DNA from: Stutzerimonas kunmingensis
GTDB lineage: Bacteria > Pseudomonadota > Gammaproteobacteria > Pseudomonadales > Pseudomonadaceae
Assembly (NCBI RefSeq): GCF_900114065.1
Contig: NZ_FORS01000001.1
Coordinates: 806,001 to 870,000 of the forward strand
Reading direction: 5' to 3'
Length of the DNA: 64,000 bases
Positions 34,921 to 43,977 of this stretch are shown piece after piece (the first letter of the stretch is position 1; the number at the start of each line of letters is the position of its first letter). Both the position numbers and the translations under genes were made by a program. The notes beneath the pieces are model-generated. The model ran no database searches. It was not told the origin of the DNA and saw only the letters and a program-made list of their open reading frames with translations.

Positions 34921-34990
34921 TCGACTGGTGTTGCGGAGGGCAGCACCGTCAAGCGCTGCTGCCCGTCATCCCCGCGCTTGTTCCTGCCCT

Positions 34991-35016
34991 CCTCAAAAGT
35001 CTGCGATCTTTTGAGG
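34991..35016 (+). promoter_or_regulatory. Ribosome-site hairpin, expression platform of the cobalamin riboswitch
   Basis: CCTCAAAAG and CTTTTGAGG form a perfect 9-base stem with an 8-base loop. The 3' arm contains the GAGGA ribosome site of btuB, 8-10 bases from its ATG. There is no T-run, so control is probably at translation. Confidence 0.7.
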
Positions 35017-35026
35017 AATTCCAAGA

Positions 35027-36871
35027 ATGAAACTGTCCCGACTTGCCCTGGCTGTGGCGTTGTTGCCTGGCGTGCAGGTGTTTGCTGCTGAGCAGCAGCT
35101 GCCAAGCATGCTCATTACCTCCGCCCGCCAGGCTGAACCCCGCGCCCAGGCGACGGCAGCCAATACCGTATTCACTCGCGCCGATATCGAACGGCTACAA
35201 GCCCGCAGCGTGCCCGAGCTGCTGCGGCGTGTGCCAGGCGTACAGGTGAGCAGCCCTGGCGGTGTGGCGTCGCTGTCGCTGCGCGGCACCGGCACCGCGC
35301 AAACACTGGTGCTGGTCGACGGCCAACGCATTGCCTCGGCCACCAGCGGCTTCGCCCGTCTCGACTATCTGGCCATCGACAACATTGAGCGTGTCGAAGT
35401 GATCCGTGGCCCACGCTCGTCGCTCTATGGCGCGGATGCCGTTGGCGGCGTCATCCAGATCTTCACCCGTGGCGGTGAACCTGGAATAAATCCGGAAGTC
35501 CGTATTGCGGCCGGCAGCGAGCAGACCTTTCAGCGCAGCCTGAGCCTGGCCGCCGGGACCGAGCAGACCCGTGTCCATCTCGGCGCCAGCCTCGACGAGC
35601 GCGACGGCTTCGATATCACCCGCGACAACCGCGGCGCCGATCGGGACAACGATGGCCAGCGTAACAAGGCTCTGCATTTAAAACTGGATCATCAGTTCGA
35701 CTCGAACTGGAAAGCCGGCTTGAGTCTCAACGACCAGCGCGGCAAGAACGAGTACGACGATGCCAATGACTTCGAACCCGGAAGGCCGCAGGACGAGTTT
35801 CGGGTCAGCAGTTACAGCGGCTACCTGGACGGTCAGTTGACCGACATGTGGAATAGCCGTCTGGAACTGGGTCGCAGCTTCGATCGTAATCACGCCGTCG
35901 GCGCCGGTAGCGCTTGGAATAACACCCTGTTGGAAACCACGCGTCATTCGGCGGCCTGGATAAATCGGCTGCAATTGAGCGAGCGCCACCAACTGAGCGT
36001 CGGCGGCGACTGGTATGAAGACCAACTCGATTCCGCGACGACTTTTGAGGAAGACAGCCGCGACAACTGGGCTTTCTTTGCCCAGCACAGCTTTCAAGGC
36101 GAGCGCTTCGGCACCGAGCTGGGGCTACGCCACGATGACAACCAGCAGTTCGGCAGCCACAACAGCTGGAATGCCGCGGTCAGCCTGCCGGTAGGTCAGT
36201 CGCAGCGCTGGATTCTGAGCTATGGCGAAGGCTTCCGCGCGCCGACATTCTCCGATCTTTACGGACCGCCGTTGTGGGGACCAAATCCGGACCTCAAGCC
36301 GGAGACCTCGAAGACCTATGAGTTGCAATGGCGCGCCGAATTCGACGAGACCCAGCTGGAAGCCGCGCTTTATCGTACCGACCTCGAAGACATGATTGCC
36401 TGGGGTGGAACCCGGATGGGGAACGTCAGCCAGGCACGGATCAACGGTTTCGAAGCCAGTGCGGCGCGCCAACTGCTGGGGTGGCAGGCGAGCCTCGGCG
36501 TTAGCATCATCGATCCACGCGATCGGGACAGCGGCCATACTCTGGCGCGCCGGGCAAAGCGCACGCTCAGCATCGACCTTGATCGCACTTTCGGCACGCT
36601 TTCGGCTGGCGCCGGTTGGCACGTTTCCAGCGCTCGTTACGACACGATCGCAAACACCCGCGAGCTGTCCGGCTATGGGGTTTTTGATCTGCGCGCTGGC
36701 TGGCAGAGCCATCCGGAGCTGCGTTGGGAGGCGAAGGTCAACAACCTGTTCGACCGCGACTACGCGCTGGCGACCTACAACCGCCCAGACGGAACTAATT
36801 GGTGGGATCACGGCTATCGCGAGGCGGGCCGTACAGGGCTGTTCGCCGTCACCTGGACTCCGTCGCTGTAG
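35027..36871 (+). CDS. btuB: TonB-dependent vitamin B12 receptor
   Basis: A 614-residue outer-membrane receptor. It has a signal peptide (MKLSRLALAVALLPGVQVFA), a TonB-box-like MLITSAR, a plug domain (VPELLRRVPGVQVSSPGGVA, VEVIRGPRSSLYGADAVGGV) and a C-terminal beta barrel ending in the aromatic-type VTWTPSL. The cobalamin riboswitch in its leader and the periplasmic B12-binding gene converging on it make corrinoid uptake the firm assignment. Energy would come from a TonB system such as the one at 55021-56704. Length is normal for BtuB. Confidence 0.95.
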   Translation: MKLSRLALAVALLPGVQVFAAEQQLPSMLITSARQAEPRAQATAANTVFTRADIERLQARSVPELLRRVPGVQVSSPGGVASLSLRGTGTAQTLVLVDGQRIASATSGFARLDYLAIDNIERVEVIRGPRSSLYGADAVGGVIQIFTRGGEPGINPEVRIAAGSEQTFQRSLSLAAGTEQTRVHLGASLDERDGFDITRDNRGADRDNDGQRNKALHLKLDHQFDSNWKAGLSLNDQRGKNEYDDANDFEPGRPQDEFRVSSYSGYLDGQLTDMWNSRLELGRSFDRNHAVGAGSAWNNTLLETTRHSAAWINRLQLSERHQLSVGGDWYEDQLDSATTFEEDSRDNWAFFAQHSFQGERFGTELGLRHDDNQQFGSHNSWNAAVSLPVGQSQRWILSYGEGFRAPTFSDLYGPPLWGPNPDLKPETSKTYELQWRAEFDETQLEAALYRTDLEDMIAWGGTRMGNVSQARINGFEASAARQLLGWQASLGVSIIDPRDRDSGHTLARRAKRTLSIDLDRTFGTLSAGAGWHVSSARYDTIANTRELSGYGVFDLRAGWQSHPELRWEAKVNNLFDRDYALATYNRPDGTNWWDHGYREAGRTGLFAVTWTPSL

Positions 36872-36893
36872 TCGCGTTAACTGGCGCGCCCGC

Positions 36894-37694
36894 TCAGGGC
36901 GCTGCCGCCATCACTTCGCAGAGCTTCCCGATCGCCCCCAGCATCTGGAAGCTCGGCCGCTCCAGCCCCTTGTCGGGGACTTCCAGTAATCGCCCATCGC
37001 GCACAGCACTGAGCTGCGGCCAGGCCTGCCACTCATCCAGCTGCGCACCACTGCCGGCCAGAATGACTTCAGGATCGCGAGCAAGCACGGCTTCGATGCT
37101 GACCTGAGGCGCCGCCTGGGTCAGATCGGCGAAAACATTCTGCCCACCACACACCTCGATCGCTTCGCTGATGATCTGCTGTCCGCCGAGGGTATACAGC
37201 GGGCGATTCCAGATCTGATAGAACACCCGCAGCGGTTGCTCACGTACATACTTCCGGCGCAGCTCGACCAAGCCCTGGCGAAAACGCTCGGCCAGTATCT
37301 CCCCTTCCTCGGCTCGATTGACGGCATTGCCGACCACGACGAATTGTTCGGCCAGCCTTTCGAGACGGGTTTGCTCGACGACTAGAACAGGAATACCGAA
37401 CTGCTGCAGCTGCTCTCGCTGGCTACGCGGCACGCTGTCCGGCCAGAGCAGGACGAGATCAGGACGCAGGCTGAGCAGGGTTTCCATTTCCACCTGGCCG
37501 TAGCGCCCAACCGAAGGTACCGACTGCAGCGCAGCTGGCCGCTCGCCGCCATCCAGAACGCCAACCAAGCGGTCGGCGGCATCGAGTTCGAGCATGATCT
37601 CGCTGAGCGATGGCGCCAGGCTCACCACCCGCTCGGCAGCCAACGCAAGCAATGACGCCAGGGAAAGAAGCGCGGCGAGCAGCAGACGTCGCAT
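36894..37694 (-). CDS. btuF: Cobalamin-binding periplasmic protein
   Basis: A 266-residue periplasmic binding protein of the helical-backbone class. Its signal peptide is [20 protein letters not shown], and the mature part begins RVVSLAPSLSEIMLEL, the typical BtuF start. GRYGQVEMETLLSLRPDLVL and a C-terminal PDKGLERPSFQMLGAI follow. It would bind vitamin B12 in the periplasm and deliver it to BtuCD, whose genes are not in this window. ATG 37694 overlaps the stop of the upstream membrane gene, so the two are co-translated. It converges on btuB. Confidence 0.88.
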   Translation of the reverse strand: MRRLLLAALLSLASLLALAAERVVSLAPSLSEIMLELDAADRLVGVLDGGERPAALQSVPSVGRYGQVEMETLLSLRPDLVLLWPDSVPRSQREQLQQFGIPVLVVEQTRLERLAEQFVVVGNAVNRAEEGEILAERFRQGLVELRRKYVREQPLRVFYQIWNRPLYTLGGQQIISEAIEVCGGQNVFADLTQAAPQVSIEAVLARDPEVILAGSGAQLDEWQAWPQLSAVRDGRLLEVPDKGLERPSFQMLGAIGKLCEVMAAAP

Positions 37695-38101
37695 CAATGC
37701 AATTGCCGCGGAATGCGGTAGAGCACCAGCAACACCAGGCTGCCAAATACCAGCAACAGGCGAGCAACCGGCTCCATGCCGAATAGCGCACCCGCAGCGC
37801 CGAACCAGGCCGGTAATGAGGCGATCAGCAGACCGCGACGGCGCACACGCCGCAGATCGCTCCAGGCATCGTCTTCCTCCGGGCCATTTAGCGCCTGTTC
37901 GGTGGCGATCAGAGCATGTTTGAAGCGGGTGAAGGCTCGCAGGCTGAAGAACAGCGAAACCAGGCCGGCAGCGAACAGCGGCAGCCCCCAATCGGCAAAC
38001 ACCACCGATGTGCGCCCAAGCACCAACACAGGCAGCACCATTAGCAGCGTATGCAGCCAGCCGTCACGTGCGAGCTGGCGAAGGGCGGCGGCTCGCGTCA
38101 C
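37694..38101 (-). CDS. Small inner-membrane protein of unknown function
   Basis: A 135-residue protein with about four hydrophobic segments: two near residues 17-50 ([11 protein letters not shown] and [16 protein letters not shown]), then a charged middle ([13 protein letters not shown]) and two more near 90-130. I recognise no transporter motif. It overlaps the end of ribA by four bases and the start of btuF by one, so it sits in an operon ribA-this gene-btuF. Its role in B12 or flavin handling is unproven. Confidence 0.7.
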   Translation of the reverse strand: MTRAAALRQLARDGWLHTLLMVLPVLVLGRTSVVFADWGLPLFAAGLVSLFFSLRAFTRFKHALIATEQALNGPEEDDAWSDLRRVRRRGLLIASLPAWFGAAGALFGMEPVARLLLVFGSLVLLVLYRIPRQLH

Positions 38102-38715
38102 GACTGCTCGGCTTCGCCCTGGTGAATCTCGCCGAGCATGTGGCCGAGCTTGCCGGCCTTGGTGGCGAGGTAGTTGCGGTTGTATGGGTTATGCGCGATC
38201 TGCAATGGCTTGCGCTCGGCGACGCGAATGCCGAAGCCCTGCAGCGCCTTGACCTTGCGCGGGTTGTTGGTCATCAGCTTGATCTCAGCGATGCCCAGGT
38301 GTTCGAGCATCGGCAGGCAAATAGCGTAGTCGCGCATGTCCGGGGCGAAGCCCAGGCGCTCGTTGGCCTCAACGGTATCGGCGCCGGCATCCTGCAGCTC
38401 GTAAGCGCGAATCTTGTTCAGCAGGCCGATACCACGGCCTTCCTGGCGCAGATAGAGCAGCACACCACGCCCCTCTTCGGCAATCGCGCGCAGCGCCGCT
38501 TCGAGCTGGAAGCCGCAGTCACAGCGCAGGCTGAACAACGCATCGCCGGTCAGGCACTCGGAGTGCAGACGACCCAGTACCGGCTTGCCATCGGCCACAT
38601 CGCCGAGCGTCAGCGCGACATGTTCCTTGCCAGTGTCCTGGTCGAGAAAACCATGCATGGTGAACACGCCGAACGGCGTCGGCAGTTGGGAAGCGGCGAC
38701 GAACACGACAGACAC
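38098..38715 (-). CDS. ribA: GTP cyclohydrolase II
   Basis: A 205-residue enzyme that opens GTP to start riboflavin synthesis. The zinc-ligand cysteines lie in [20 protein letters not shown], and [11 protein letters not shown] and [10 protein letters not shown] are standard. I favour the GTG start at 38715 (giving MSVVFVAAS, as in other pseudomonads) over the in-frame ATG at 38748; neither has a strong ribosome site. It is the likely only active cyclohydrolase here, because the corresponding domain of RibBA at 42103-43182 lacks these cysteines. Confidence 0.93.
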   Translation of the reverse strand: MSVVFVAASQLPTPFGVFTMHGFLDQDTGKEHVALTLGDVADGKPVLGRLHSECLTGDALFSLRCDCGFQLEAALRAIAEEGRGVLLYLRQEGRGIGLLNKIRAYELQDAGADTVEANERLGFAPDMRDYAICLPMLEHLGIAEIKLMTNNPRKVKALQGFGIRVAERKPLQIAHNPYNRNYLATKAGKLGHMLGEIHQGEAEQS

Positions 38716-38834
38716 GGGCGGAGATCCCAGAGGCAGAAAAGCGGACATTGTAACACCAACAAAAGGCGAGTCAGGCCGGAGAGTTTGCCGACGAAAGCGC
38801 CAATCGTGTCACCCAGAGAGCGGATGCGCAGGTG

Positions 38835-39482
38835 CTAGGAGGTCTTCGACTCCAGCACGAGCATACCCTGCTCCTCGCGCCAGCTGACGCGACCGAGGAA
38901 GCTCATGCCAAGCAGGGCCTCAGTGGGCGAGCCACCTTCGACGACAACCGCCTCCACCCCAATAACCTCGATTGCCCCAACTTTGACGCTGTTGAGGTGC
39001 ACCCGCCAGGCCTTCGCCGTGCCGCTGGCGGTGTTCACCACCATCGGCCGTCCGTTGACCCGATAGTCGATACCCAAGCGGCGGGCCTGATGCTCGTTGA
39101 TCGCCACCGAGGTAGCGCCGGTATCGACGAGAAACTGGATCGGCTGGCCATTGATAGTGCCGGCGATCCAGTAATGGCCGCCGGTGCCCTTGGCTACGCT
39201 CAGTTGGGTCTTGCTTGGTGTGGCGTAGGCGCCGCTGTATTCGCGGCTCAGGTTGTAGTGACGTTCGACGCCATCGACCCGCAGCACCGCGCCGCTGGCA
39301 TCGGCACTGACTACCTGAACGCCACCTGGGCCGGTCTGCCCGACCTTGACCAGCTTGCGCTGGCCGTCGACATTGACCACCGCCGCTCCCGGAAACAGCC
39401 CGACCACCTGCACCATGGATGCGGCCTGCGCCAGAGCGGGCGACAGCAAAAGGCTGGCGAACAGAATGTGGATGCTACGCAT
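38835..39482 (-). CDS. Exported retropepsin-like aspartic protease family protein
   Basis: A 215-residue protein with a signal peptide (MRSIHILFASLLLSPALAQA) and a C-terminal pepsin-like single-lobe domain. The motif FLVDTGATSVAI carries the catalytic-type DTGA, and VVVEGGSPTEALLGMSFL matches the second family motif. Such proteins form dimers that resemble retroviral protease; bacterial substrates are mostly unknown. The N-terminal half (VQVVGLFPGAAVVNVDGQRK) is a separate small domain. It lies between ribA and pgpA on the same strand without tight coupling. Confidence 0.82.
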   Translation of the reverse strand: MRSIHILFASLLLSPALAQAASMVQVVGLFPGAAVVNVDGQRKLVKVGQTGPGGVQVVSADASGAVLRVDGVERHYNLSREYSGAYATPSKTQLSVAKGTGGHYWIAGTINGQPIQFLVDTGATSVAINEHQARRLGIDYRVNGRPMVVNTASGTAKAWRVHLNSVKVGAIEVIGVEAVVVEGGSPTEALLGMSFLGRVSWREEQGMLVLESKTS

Positions 39483-39564
39483 GGCAATTTCCCTCGAAAC
39501 CAGGCCCGGGCAGGACGCCGATCATCCTTCAATGGCCAGCCGCCTGCAGCGACCGGACGCACAA

Positions 39565-40062
39565 TCAAACCAATAGCGCCACCAGCCCCTGCATAACGAC
39601 CCAGGCCGCGACGCCTGCAAGGATGTCATCGAGCATGATCCCGAAACCGCCGTGGATATGCCGATCGACCCAACTGATCGGCCAGGGCTTGGCGATGTCC
39701 ATTACGCGGAAGATGACAAAACCGAGCAGCATCCAATACCAGCCTTCCGGCACCAGCCAGAAGGTGATCCAGATGCCGACGAACTCATCCCAGACGATGC
39801 CTTCGTGGTCATGCACACCGAGTTCGCGCGCCACCTTACCGCACAGCCAGACGCCGAACAGCATGGTCAGGCCGAGCATCAGCAGATAACCCCAGCCTGG
39901 CAGCAGTTGCCACAGCGGCACGAACGGCAGTGCTACCAGCGAACCCCAGGTTCCCGGTGCCTTGGGCATCAGCCCGGAGCCGAAGCCGAACGCCAGGTTG
40001 TGCCAGGGGTCGGACCAGACCAGGGTTTGCGGCTTGGCCGCGACTGGTGAGGATTCAGTCAA
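39565..40062 (-). CDS. pgpA: Phosphatidylglycerophosphatase A
   Basis: A 165-residue inner-membrane enzyme that removes phosphate from phosphatidylglycerophosphate. Features are FGFGSGLMPKAPGTWGS, VHDHEGIVWDEFVGIW with acidic residues, and RVMDIAKPWPISWVDR. The best start is a TTG at 40062 with AAAGGA nine bases upstream; it gives the usual length, whereas the ATG at 40110 adds non-family residues. It stands between thiL and the protease gene, in the thiL-pgpA order common in gammaproteobacteria. Confidence 0.92.
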   Translation of the reverse strand: MTESSPVAAKPQTLVWSDPWHNLAFGFGSGLMPKAPGTWGSLVALPFVPLWQLLPGWGYLLMLGLTMLFGVWLCGKVARELGVHDHEGIVWDEFVGIWITFWLVPEGWYWMLLGFVIFRVMDIAKPWPISWVDRHIHGGFGIMLDDILAGVAAWVVMQGLVALLV

Positions 40063-40110
40063 AACAGCGTTCCTTTCTCGGATCGGAGGTAAGCGATCGC
40101 ATCGCAGCAC

Positions 40111-41073
40111 TTACGCATTGAAATGGTTGTAACCACGTTCGGACACAGCGACTTCATTACCCGCCGCATCGATCAGCTGCACACCCTCCCCTGCCAACAC
40201 CCGGCCGATGACCTGTACCGGCCAGCCGGCGGCCTGCAGTGATACGAGCTCAGCAGCCGGCAGGGTGAACGCCAGCAGGTAGTCGTCGCCGCCGGCCAGC
40301 GCGCAACGCAGCGCTTCGGCGTCGCCGGCGAAGCGCCGCAAAGGTTCGGACAGCGGCAGGCGATCACGTACGATCTGCAAGGCCACGCCCGAAGCCTTGG
40401 CGATATGCCCACAATCGGCCAGCAGACCGTCGGAGATATCCAGCGCTGCAGTGGCCTTGCCTCGCAGCGCTTCACCCAGGGCCAGCTGCGGTTGCGGCGA
40501 CCAGTAGCGTGCCAGCAGGTGTTCGGCGACGTCCGCATCGGCTTCGGCCTGGCGCAGCACCAGCGGCAGGGCACCGGCCGCCTCACCGAGCACACCGCCG
40601 ACACAGAGCAGATCACCGACCTGCGCGCCAGACCGAACCAGCGCCAGCCCGGACGGCACCCGGCCGAACACGGTGACGGTCAGGCTCAGCGGGCCGCGGG
40701 TAGTGTCGCCACCAATCAAACGCAGGCTGCAATCAAGCGCCATCGAATCCAGGCCACGGGCAAGTTCCGCCAGCCAGAGTGGATCGCCAGCAGGCAAGGT
40801 CAGGGCAAGGGTGAAGCCGATGGGCGTGGCGCCCATGGCGGCGAGATCACTGGCGGCCACGGCCAACGAGCGCTGGCCGAGCAGGAAGGGATCGCAGGGA
40901 TCGGGGAAATGTACCCCGGCGACCAGGGTATCGGTGGAAACCGCCAGCTGTTCGCCGACCGGAAGCTGCAGCAGGGCACAATCATCGCCGATGCCGAGAA
41001 CAACTTCGCCGCCAGCCCTGGCACAAGCGGCGGCGGCGAAGTAGTGACGGATCAGCTCGAACTCACCCAGCAA
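40111..41073 (-). CDS. thiL: Thiamine-monophosphate kinase
   Basis: A 320-residue kinase that makes thiamine diphosphate. The N-terminal GIGDDCALL binds metal and ATP; STDTLVAGVHF, RSLAVAASDLAAMGA and ALDISDGLLADCGHIA follow in family order. It is 12 bases downstream of nusB, in the conserved run ribH-nusB-thiL-pgpA. The length is normal. Confidence 0.95.
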   Translation of the reverse strand: MLGEFELIRHYFAAAACARAGGEVVLGIGDDCALLQLPVGEQLAVSTDTLVAGVHFPDPCDPFLLGQRSLAVAASDLAAMGATPIGFTLALTLPAGDPLWLAELARGLDSMALDCSLRLIGGDTTRGPLSLTVTVFGRVPSGLALVRSGAQVGDLLCVGGVLGEAAGALPLVLRQAEADADVAEHLLARYWSPQPQLALGEALRGKATAALDISDGLLADCGHIAKASGVALQIVRDRLPLSEPLRRFAGDAEALRCALAGGDDYLLAFTLPAAELVSLQAAGWPVQVIGRVLAGEGVQLIDAAGNEVAVSERGYNHFNA

Positions 41074-41085
41074 GGCGAGCAGCCC

Positions 41086-41571
41086 TCAGCGCTTGTGATT
41101 GCGCACTTCGGCGCTGCGCAGCGTGGGGGCCAGCTTGTCCAGCACGCCGTTGACGAACTTGTGCCCGTCGGTGGCGCCATAGACCTTGGCCAGCTCGATG
41201 CCTTCGTTGATGACCACGCGGTAAGGCACGTCGATGCGCTGCATCAGCTCGTAGGTGGACAGCCGCAGAATCGCCAGCTCCACCGGATCGAGCTCCTCCA
41301 GCGGACGGTCGAGATTCGGCGCGATGGCACCGTCGACTTCGCTCTTGCTACGTGCGACACCGGTCAACAGCTCGTGGAAGTAGCTGCCGTCCACCCCGGA
41401 GAAATCGTTGTCGACGCGGAACTGCGCCTCGATTTCGTTGAGGCTCTGACCGGCCATGTGCCACTGATACAGCGCCTGCATCGCCAGGCTGCGGGCAACC
41501 CGGCGCGTGGCGATCTTGCCCTTGGCCTTGGGCTGGGGAGCGTCCTGGCTATCGTCGTGATTCAGGCTCAC
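41086..41571 (-). CDS. nusB: Transcription antitermination factor NusB
   Basis: A 161-residue NusB with [36 protein letters not shown] and [17 protein letters not shown], all family hallmarks. It binds boxA RNA with NusE (S10) in rRNA transcription. The start is GTG 41571, overlapping the ribH stop by four bases and preceded by GGAGG; the longer open frame runs into ribH coding sequence and is a shadow. Confidence 0.95.
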   Translation of the reverse strand: MSLNHDDSQDAPQPKAKGKIATRRVARSLAMQALYQWHMAGQSLNEIEAQFRVDNDFSGVDGSYFHELLTGVARSKSEVDGAIAPNLDRPLEELDPVELAILRLSTYELMQRIDVPYRVVINEGIELAKVYGATDGHKFVNGVLDKLAPTLRSAEVRNHKR

Positions 41572-42044
41572 TTCGCCTCCAGCTGCGACAGCAGGCTCAC
41601 CATTTCCAGTGCGGAAAGTGCGGCTTCGGCGCCCTTGTTGCCGGCCTTGGTGCCGGAGCGCTCGATGGCCTGTTCGATGGAATCGACGGTCAGTACGCCG
41701 AAGGCGACCGGCACACCGAATTCCATGGAAACCTGAGCCAGACCCTTGGTGCATTCGCCGGCAACGTATTCGAAGTGCGGCGTGCCGCCACGAATGACCG
41801 CACCGAGAGCGACGATGGCGTCGTATTCACCCTGCTGGGCGACCTTCTGCGCAACCAGCGGAATCTCGAAGGCACCCGGTGCACGGATGATGGTGATGTC
41901 GTTCTCGCTGACGCCGTGGCGAACCAGCGCATCGACCGCGCCGCTGACCAGGCTCTCGACGACGAAGCTGTTGAAGCGGCCTACGACCAGGGCGTATTTG
42001 CCCTGCGGGGCGATGAAGGTTCCTTCGATGGTCTTCAGGGGCAT
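41568..42044 (-). CDS. ribH: 6,7-dimethyl-8-ribityllumazine synthase
   Basis: A 158-residue lumazine synthase that joins the two branches of riboflavin synthesis. [31 protein letters not shown] [16 protein letters not shown] and [19 protein letters not shown] with the catalytic histidine are present. It is downstream of ribBA, with a hairpin in the 58-base gap, and overlaps nusB. Confidence 0.96.
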   Translation of the reverse strand: MPLKTIEGTFIAPQGKYALVVGRFNSFVVESLVSGAVDALVRHGVSENDITIIRAPGAFEIPLVAQKVAQQGEYDAIVALGAVIRGGTPHFEYVAGECTKGLAQVSMEFGVPVAFGVLTVDSIEQAIERSGTKAGNKGAEAALSALEMVSLLSQLEAK

Positions 42045-42070
42045 GGGTGCTTTCTCATCTCTTTAAAGAA

Positions 42071-42097
42071 CGAAGGCGCCGCGGACTGCGCGGCGCC
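42071..42097 (-). terminator. Hairpin between ribBA and ribH, possible weak terminator
   Basis: On the minus strand GGCGCCGCG and CGCGGCGCC form a 9-base stem with a 5-base loop, followed by TTCGTTCTTT. The T-run is broken, so partial termination or mRNA-end stabilisation is more likely than a full stop. Confidence 0.5.
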
Positions 42098-42102
42098 TCT
42101 GA

Positions 42103-43182
42103 TTATTCGGCCGGGAGGTATTCTACAACTTCCAGATCAAAGCCGGATATCGCGTTGAACTTCATCGGCGCGCTCATCAGGCGCATCTTGCGTACACCAA
42201 GATCACGCAGGATCTGCGAACCGGCACCGACGGTGCTGTAGGTCGCCGGGGTCGGCGGCTGCTGACGGGTCAGCTGCGCCAGCAACTGCGGGCCGGTCAG
42301 CGGGTTGCCGAGCAGCAGCACAACGCCCTTGCCGGCCTTGGCCACTTCGCTCATTGCCGCGCGCAGGCTCCAGCGACCCGGCACGGTGACCAGCAGCAGA
42401 TCACGCAGCGGCTCCATGTTGTGCACGCGCACCAGCGTGGGTTCTTCCGGGGAGATTTCACCGCGGGTCAGTGCCATGTGCACGGTGTCCTCGACGCCGT
42501 CGCGGTAGGTGACCAGGTTGAACTGACCCAGCTCGGTTTCCAGCGGCTGCTCGGAAACCCGCTCGACTGTGCGCTCGTGGATCATGCGGTAGTGGATCAG
42601 GTCGGCGATGGTGCCGACCTTCAGCCCGTGCTGCTCGGCGAACAGCTCAAGCTCCGGGCGGCGCGCCATGGTGCCGTCGTCGTTCATGATCTCGCAGATC
42701 ACGCCGGATGGTTCGAAGCCCGCCATGCGCGCCAGATCACATGCCGCCTCGGTGTGACCGGCACGCGCCAGTACGCCGCCCGGTTGCGCCATCAACGGGA
42801 AGATGTGACCCGGGCTGACGATGTCCTCGGCTTTCGCTGCTCGCGCTACAGCTGCCTGCACGGTACGAGCGCGGTCGGCCGCGGAAATGCCGGTGGTCAC
42901 GCCTTCAGCCGCCTCGATGGAAACGGTGAATTTGGTGCCGAAACCGGAACCATTGCGCGGCGCCATCAGCGGCAGTTTGAGCAGCTCACAGCGCTCGCGG
43001 GTCATCGGCATGCAGATCAGGCCGCGGGCGAAGCGTGCCATGAAGTTGATGTGCTCGGCGGTGACGCATTCGGAGGCGACGATGATGTCGCCCTCGTTCT
43101 CGCGGTCCTCGTCATCCATGAGGATGACCATCTTGCCGGCGCGGATGTCTTCGATCAGTTCTTCAGCGGTATTGAGCGCCAT
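42103..43182 (-). CDS. ribBA: 3,4-dihydroxy-2-butanone-4-phosphate synthase with degenerate GTP cyclohydrolase II-like domain
   Basis: A 359-residue two-domain protein. The N-terminal 200 residues are a full 3,4-DHBP synthase: DDEDRENEGDI, CMPMTRERCELL, SPGHIFPLMA, HTEAACDLARM. The C-terminal domain is cyclohydrolase II-like (LVTYRD, HMALTRGE, LVRVHNMEPLRDLLL) but lacks the three zinc cysteines found in RibA at 38098-38715. It should therefore make only the butanone phosphate. I start at ATG 43182 (MALNTAEEL) after GGAGA; a few upstream codons are possible. It follows ribE by 11 bases. Confidence 0.93.
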   Translation of the reverse strand: MALNTAEELIEDIRAGKMVILMDDEDRENEGDIIVASECVTAEHINFMARFARGLICMPMTRERCELLKLPLMAPRNGSGFGTKFTVSIEAAEGVTTGISAADRARTVQAAVARAAKAEDIVSPGHIFPLMAQPGGVLARAGHTEAACDLARMAGFEPSGVICEIMNDDGTMARRPELELFAEQHGLKVGTIADLIHYRMIHERTVERVSEQPLETELGQFNLVTYRDGVEDTVHMALTRGEISPEEPTLVRVHNMEPLRDLLLVTVPGRWSLRAAMSEVAKAGKGVVLLLGNPLTGPQLLAQLTRQQPPTPATYSTVGAGSQILRDLGVRKMRLMSAPMKFNAISGFDLEVVEYLPAE

Positions 43183-43193
43183 GGAGCGTCTCC

Positions 43194-43856
43194 TCAATTC
43201 TTCAGGTAGCCGTGCTCGGCGAGAAAACCTTCGGTGAGCCCCGAGGCCTTGGGTTCGGCGGCCTTGTCGCCCATCATCAGGCGCTCCAGGTAACGCGCCA
43301 GCAGGTCGACTTCCAGGTTCACCTGCCGCCCGGGGCGGTAGTCGGCCATGATGGTTTCGCCGAGGGTGTGCGGCACGATGGTCAGCTCGAACTCCGCGCC
43401 GTTGACCGCATTGACCGTGAGGCTGGTGCCGTCCACGGTGATCGAGCCCTTGAGCGCGATGTACTTGGCCAGCTCGCGCGGCGCACGGATGCGGAACTGC
43501 ACGGCGCGGGCGTTATCTTCACGCGCCACGACCTCGCCGACGCCGTCGACGTGACCGCTGACCAGGTGCCCGCCGAGGCGGCTGGTAGGCGTCAGGGCCT
43601 TCTCCAGATTGACCCGACTGCCGGCCTTGAGGTCGATAAAGGCGGTGCGCGCCAGGGTTTCGCGGCTGACGTCGGCCCAGAAGCCGTTGCCCGGCAGCTC
43701 CACCGCAGTCAGGCAGACGCCGTTGACAGCGATGCTGTCGCCCAGTTTGACGTCGCCCAGATCCAGCTTGCCGGTTTCGACCAGCACGCGTACGTCGCCG
43801 CCCTTGGGCGTGAGCGCACGGATGGTGCCGATGGCTTCGATTATTCCGGTGAACAT
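43194..43856 (-). CDS. ribE: Riboflavin synthase, alpha subunit
   Basis: A 220-residue enzyme made of two similar lumazine-binding halves. The N-terminus MFTGIIEAIG, DSIAVNGVCLTAVEL and SRLGGHLVSGHVDGVG mark the first half, and the GSITVDGTSLTVN stretch the second. It makes riboflavin from two lumazine molecules. GGGAGG precedes the ATG. A short upstream frame with its own ribosome site overlaps the start, and an FMN riboswitch lies further up. Confidence 0.95.
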   Translation of the reverse strand: MFTGIIEAIGTIRALTPKGGDVRVLVETGKLDLGDVKLGDSIAVNGVCLTAVELPGNGFWADVSRETLARTAFIDLKAGSRVNLEKALTPTSRLGGHLVSGHVDGVGEVVAREDNARAVQFRIRAPRELAKYIALKGSITVDGTSLTVNAVNGAEFELTIVPHTLGETIMADYRPGRQVNLEVDLLARYLERLMMGDKAAEPKASGLTEGFLAEHGYLKN

Positions 43857-43891
43857 GTGGCCTCCCGAGGAAGGCGGGTAAAACGCTGCAT
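43841..43891 (-). CDS. 16-codon upstream frame overlapping the ribE start
   Basis: MQRFTRLPREATCSPE begins at ATG 43891 with AGGAG eight bases upstream and ends with TAA at 43841, 13 bases inside ribE in another frame. The AGGAG is part of the hairpin edge at 43902-43920. Its translation could couple ribE expression to the riboswitch. The peptide itself may have no function. Confidence 0.4.
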   Translation of the reverse strand: MQRFTRLPREATCSPE

Positions 43892-43901
43892 ACGACGAAC
43901 T

Positions 43902-43920
43902 CCTGTTTTTGAAAAACAGG
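43902..43920 (-). promoter_or_regulatory. CCTGTTTTT/AAAAACAGG hairpin before ribE
   Basis: A perfect 9-base dyad around one base (43911) lies between the FMN aptamer and ribE. Its 3' arm on the minus strand enters the AGGAG ribosome site of the short upstream frame, so it may be the riboswitch expression platform that hides that site. Confidence 0.5.
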
Positions 43921-43977
43921 GCGCTACGGATCGATAGGGATGCATGACGGGCGCACGGACGACGTCCATCGGGATAT

